From Bacteroides sp. GM023 (GTDB lineage Bacteria > Bacteroidota > Bacteroidia > Bacteroidales > Bacteroidaceae), in NCBI RefSeq assembly GCF_014750685.1, contig NZ_JAAXGE010000005.1, positions 62,001 through 126,000 on the forward strand: a stretch of 64,000 bases of DNA, read 5' to 3'. Below, in pieces: positions 61,366 to 64,000 of this stretch. Position numbers and translations under genes: made by a program. The stretch's first letter is position 1; the number at the start of each line of letters is the position of its first letter. The notes under the pieces were generated by a model. The model saw nothing but the letters and a program-made list of their open reading frames with translations. It ran no database searches and had not been told where the DNA came from.

Positions 61366-61450
61366 TGACACCCGGGTCTCATACATACCGACACCCGGAT
61401 GTCAGGCATACCAACACCCGGGTGTCAGCATGCTTGAGACCCGGGTGTCA
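61366..61450. repeat. Four palindromes GACACCCGGGTGTC with exact 23-bp period
   Basis: 14-bp palindromic units begin at 61367, 61390, 61413 and 61436, exactly 23 bp apart. Unit 1 with flanks (61366-61381) is the perfect reverse complement of unit 4 with flanks (61435-61450), and units 2 and 3 are nearly so. The array is therefore also one nested dyad. It lies between the convergent GH97 and aldo/keto reductase genes. Confidence 0.92.
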
Positions 61451-61496
61451 TACAACTTGTTTATATAGCACAAATATTTCTTGAATACATATCGTT

Positions 61497-62348
61497 TCAT
61501 TCATTTTTGGTACCATAATTAATCAACCACTTCACCATCTCCGGGTCATTGTGAGAGAAGAAAAGGGTTTTAGCTGTATCAAGCGCAGCGATAGCCGCCA
61601 TAGCATCCGGTGTTAGAGAAAAATCGAATACATTGAAATTCTCAACCATACGTACTTTATGAGTTGATTTGGGAATCACGATAATATCGCGTTGAATCAG
61701 ATAACGAAGAGCAACTTGTGCCACTGATTTACCATATTCTTTACCGATTTCCTGGAGAGTCGGGTTGGTAAAGAAATCGTTCCGGCCTTCGGCAAACGGG
61801 CCCCATGACATAATTTTAGTACCATATTCCTTCATTACTTCCTGTAACTTTATCTGTTGGTTGAAAACGTGTGTCTCCACCTGATTGACAGCAGGAGTGA
61901 TTTCACAGAATTCCGCCAGGTCTACAAAGCGGTCAGGATAGAAGTTGCTGACACCGATTGCACGAAGTTTACCGGCCTTGTATGCTTCTTCCATAGCCCG
62001 GTAAGTTCCGTAATAATCACCGAATGGCTGATGAATGAGCAGCAAGTCGATATAATCACTCTTCAATTTGCGCAGCGACTCATCAATAGAAGCTTTAGCC
62101 TTTTCGTAACCGGCATTTGAAATCCATACTTTTGTAGTGATGAACAGCTCCTCACGCGGCACACCGCATTTGCTGATTGCATTTCCTACACCTTCCTCAT
62201 TATGATAGGCTTGTGCCGTATCAATAGAGCGATAGCCTACACTGATTGCATCTGACACGCAACGTTCACACTCTTCAGGCGTAACCTGATAAACACCATA
62301 ACCCAAAATAGGCATTTCAATGCCATTGTTCAATTTTACTTTTTCCAT
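61497..62348 (-). CDS. Aldo/keto reductase
   Basis: 283 residues from ATG 62348 (MEKVKLNNGIEMPILGYG); a TTG two codons upstream is rejected. Catalytic tetrad positions are visible: Asp and Tyr in SIDTAQAYHNE, Lys in TTKVW, His in LIHQPFGDYYG. C-terminal NADPH-binding segment IPKSTHKVRMVENF. It resembles 2,5-diketogluconate reductase-type enzymes (AKR5 group), which reduce small aldehydes and ketones; the physiological substrate is unknown. It may handle sugar or uronate aldehydes. It is divergent from the hydrolase at 62581. Confidence 0.92.
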   Translation of the reverse strand: MEKVKLNNGIEMPILGYGVYQVTPEECERCVSDAISVGYRSIDTAQAYHNEEGVGNAISKCGVPREELFITTKVWISNAGYEKAKASIDESLRKLKSDYIDLLLIHQPFGDYYGTYRAMEEAYKAGKLRAIGVSNFYPDRFVDLAEFCEITPAVNQVETHVFNQQIKLQEVMKEYGTKIMSWGPFAEGRNDFFTNPTLQEIGKEYGKSVAQVALRYLIQRDIIVIPKSTHKVRMVENFNVFDFSLTPDAMAAIAALDTAKTLFFSHNDPEMVKWLINYGTKNE

Positions 62349-62409
62349 AATCAAGTATATTAAAATAAAAGCGTATTCTAATGTTTTTATTATCTTTATT
62401 TCCTCTATG

Positions 62410-62417
62410 CAAAGTTA
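62410..62417 (-). promoter_or_regulatory. -7 element of the aldo/keto reductase gene
   Basis: Minus strand TAACTTTG, 61 bp before ATG 62348. Confidence 0.45.
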
Positions 62418-62456
62418 GCCTGTAAATAGTAATCTGTCTTTATATAGATTACGGGT

Positions 62457-62490
62457 TTTGCTACCATTTTTACGGATAGCCCTATCTTTG
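62457..62490 (+). promoter_or_regulatory. Probable promoter of the alpha/beta hydrolase gene
   Basis: TTTG (62457-62460), 22 bp, TATCTTTG (62483-62490). The leader of about 85 nt contains a hairpin CTCCATAT (62535-62542) / ATATGGAG (62550-62557) before ATG 62581. Confidence 0.5.
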
Positions 62491-62580
62491 CATTTAATCT
62501 CTCATATATATAGTCGTTTTTTGAGTGTTTTGTTCTCCATATTCGTAGTATATGGAGTTAAATCAATTAAAAGAAGCATT

Positions 62581-64000
62581 ATGAATAAATATTTTCTTGT
62601 TGTTTTGTTATCCCTGTTCATGCAGGCTACCCGGGTTGCAGCAGCCCCCTGGCAATGGTCAGTAGAAATAAAAGAGCTGATTTCGGAAGAAACAAACGCT
62701 CACCCTTCCGCCTTTCTATGGATACCGGAAAACTGCAAACAAGTCCGTGCCGTCATCATCGGACAACATAATATGACGGAAGAGACGATTTTCGAACATC
62801 CCCAATTCCGGAAGAACATGAGTAAACTGGGAATCGCGGAGATATGGATAACTCCCGGAATAGACCAACGATGGGACGTGACCAAAGGCACTCAGCAAAT
62901 CTTTGAAACAATAATGAAGAACCTGTCTGAAATAAGCGGATATGCAGAACTCGAATTTGCCCCAGTCATCCCTGTCGGACATTCGGCAATGGCCACCTAT
63001 CCGTGGAACTTTGCCGCCTGGAACCCCGAACGGACATTGGCTGTACTCTCTATTCACGGTGATTCTCCCAGAACTCATCTGACAGGTTACGGGCGTGCGA
63101 ATTTGGATTGGGGGACTCGTACAATAGAAGGCATCCCCTCATTAATGGTAATGGGAGAAGACGAATGGTGGGAAGACCGGCTGATAACCTCTTTCGATTA
63201 TCGTCGTGAATACCCGAATGCCCCTCTTTCGTTCCTTGCAGATGCAGGACACGGACATTTTGATATTTCCGATGAATTGATTGATTATCTTTCCCTCTTT
63301 CTGAAAAAGGCAGTACAATATCGGTTGCCGAAACATTCACCATTGGATGCTCCGGTTCAGTTAATCCCGGTAGAAGCAAAGAATGGCTGGCTGGCAGACC
63401 GCTGGCGGAAAAATGAAATGCCTACAGCAGAAGCCGCTTCCTATGATAAATATAAAGGAGACAAGAACCATGCGTTTTGGTATTTTGATAAGGAAATGGC
63501 AGATACCACAGAAAAATACTATGCCAATGAACGTGGAAAGACAGAACAGTATATCGGCTTTGAGCAAAAAGGAAAACTGATTACTTTCAATCCGAAATCC
63601 CATGTGCGTATGTCTCCTTCTTTTCAACCCGAAGCGGATGGAGTCACTTTCCACTTGAAAGCAGTCTACACAGATACGCTAAGGAACGAATATTCAAAAA
63701 AACACAGTACACGTCCGATTCGAATGACGAGAATCTGTGGACCGGTGGAAGTTGTGAATGATACGACTTTTACTGTACGTTTCTATCGGATGGGGTTGGA
63801 TAATCCCAAGCGTACAGGAAGTATCTGCCTGATGGCTTCCGTAAAGCAGGACCATAAATACCGGAGTGCCGTTCAGCAGGTAGAGATTCGTATTCCGCAT
63901 CGGAATAAGGAAGGGATACCACAGCATATTACTTTCCCGAAACTATCGGATGTAAAAGCTTCTGTGAAAGAAATTACGTTGAAAGGAACTTCAGATTCCG
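62581..64000 (+). CDS. Secreted alpha/beta hydrolase (esterase-like), 3' end outside window
   Basis: The frame is open for 473 codons to the window edge without a stop. Signal peptide MNKYFLVVLLSLFMQATRVAAA. An alpha/beta-hydrolase fold occupies about residues 25-250: nucleophile elbow PVGHSAMATYPW, a later acidic MVMGEDEWWEDR and catalytic His in LADAGHGHFD. About 220 further residues are beta-rich (YIGFEQKGKLITFNPKS, VTFHLKAVY) and continue beyond the window. A periplasmic or surface carbohydrate esterase is likely given the neighbours, but the acyl group and substrate are unknown. The gene is preceded by its own promoter and is divergent from the aldo/keto reductase. Confidence 0.82.
   Translation, partial: MNKYFLVVLLSLFMQATRVAAAPWQWSVEIKELISEETNAHPSAFLWIPENCKQVRAVIIGQHNMTEETIFEHPQFRKNMSKLGIAEIWITPGIDQRWDVTKGTQQIFETIMKNLSEISGYAELEFAPVIPVGHSAMATYPWNFAAWNPERTLAVLSIHGDSPRTHLTGYGRANLDWGTRTIEGIPSLMVMGEDEWWEDRLITSFDYRREYPNAPLSFLADAGHGHFDISDELIDYLSLFLKKAVQYRLPKHSPLDAPVQLIPVEAKNGWLADRWRKNEMPTAEAASYDKYKGDKNHAFWYFDKEMADTTEKYYANERGKTEQYIGFEQKGKLITFNPKSHVRMSPSFQPEADGVTFHLKAVYTDTLRNEYSKKHSTRPIRMTRICGPVEVVNDTTFTVRFYRMGLDNPKRTGSICLMASVKQDHKYRSAVQQVEIRIPHRNKEGIPQHITFPKLSDVKASVKEITLKGTSDS

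Noticed and set aside
61366-61450. CRISPR or phage attachment site
   Set aside because: Repeat is a 14-bp palindrome with 9-bp gaps; no integrase is present and the array folds on itself.
62700-63654. Several minus-strand frames of 60-120 codons near the window end
   Set aside because: All are antisense to the open alpha/beta hydrolase gene, which has a signal peptide and catalytic motifs.

Overview
The window is chromosomal DNA of a gut-type Bacteroides (Bacteroidota). The evidence is SusC/SusD pairs, hybrid two-component systems (HTCS), a fimbrillin/DUF3575/DUF5119 cluster, many secreted glycoside hydrolases, AT-rich leaders without Shine-Dalgarno sites, and repeated matches to the Bacteroides promoter (-33 TTTG, -7 TAnnTTTG). 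No rRNA, tRNA, transposase or integrase was seen. The species cannot be fixed from the sequence alone.

Layout. (1) 1-3406: the 3' part of a GH31 enzyme, a decayed GH43-like remnant, and a secreted alginate-lyase-superfamily enzyme with a CBM6-like tail. (2) 3444-19872, PUL-A: HTCS, small lipoprotein, ECF sigma factor, SusC, SusD, two IPT/TIG surface lipoproteins, a lipoprotein lyase of the alginate-lyase superfamily, and a GH28-like beta-helix enzyme. A GH78 rhamnosidase (20165-23662) follows under its own promoter. (3) 24268-33146: a GC-richer block with a leftward operon (DUF3575, DUF5119, fimbrillin/BspA leucine-rich-repeat fusion, unknown 301-aa protein) and a divergent operon of three overlapping membrane-bound AraC-type regulators. 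(4) 33277-49341, PUL-B: a paralogous copy of PUL-A in the same order, followed by a protein with three GH43 modules and a GH51 arabinofuranosidase. (5) 55451-58496: mannonate dehydratase (uxuA) and an SDR oxidoreductase, divergent from an AraC regulator. (6) 58499-64000: a PIN toxin-antitoxin pair, GH97, an aldo/keto reductase, and a secreted alpha/beta hydrolase cut by the window end.

How it fits together. Both PULs look built for import and breakdown of an acidic glycan. TIG lipoproteins and SusD would bind it, the lyase and GH28-like enzyme would cut a uronic-acid backbone, and SusC would import fragments. GH78, GH43x3 and GH51 would remove L-rhamnose and L-arabinofuranose. UxuA plus SDR would process released glucuronate. 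The substrate (an arabinose- and rhamnose-decorated glucuronate-containing plant polymer) is an inference. Each PUL has two regulators, an HTCS and an ECF sigma factor with no anti-sigma gene beside it. A conserved dyad precedes both ECF genes.

The most unusual non-coding signals are nested palindrome arrays with a 22-23 bp period in three convergent intergenic regions (23761-23910, 55342-55432, 61366-61450). Next are four GTACG-type direct repeats between the fimbrial operon and its regulators, and three 13-bp direct repeats spaced 32-33 bp before the GH78 gene.
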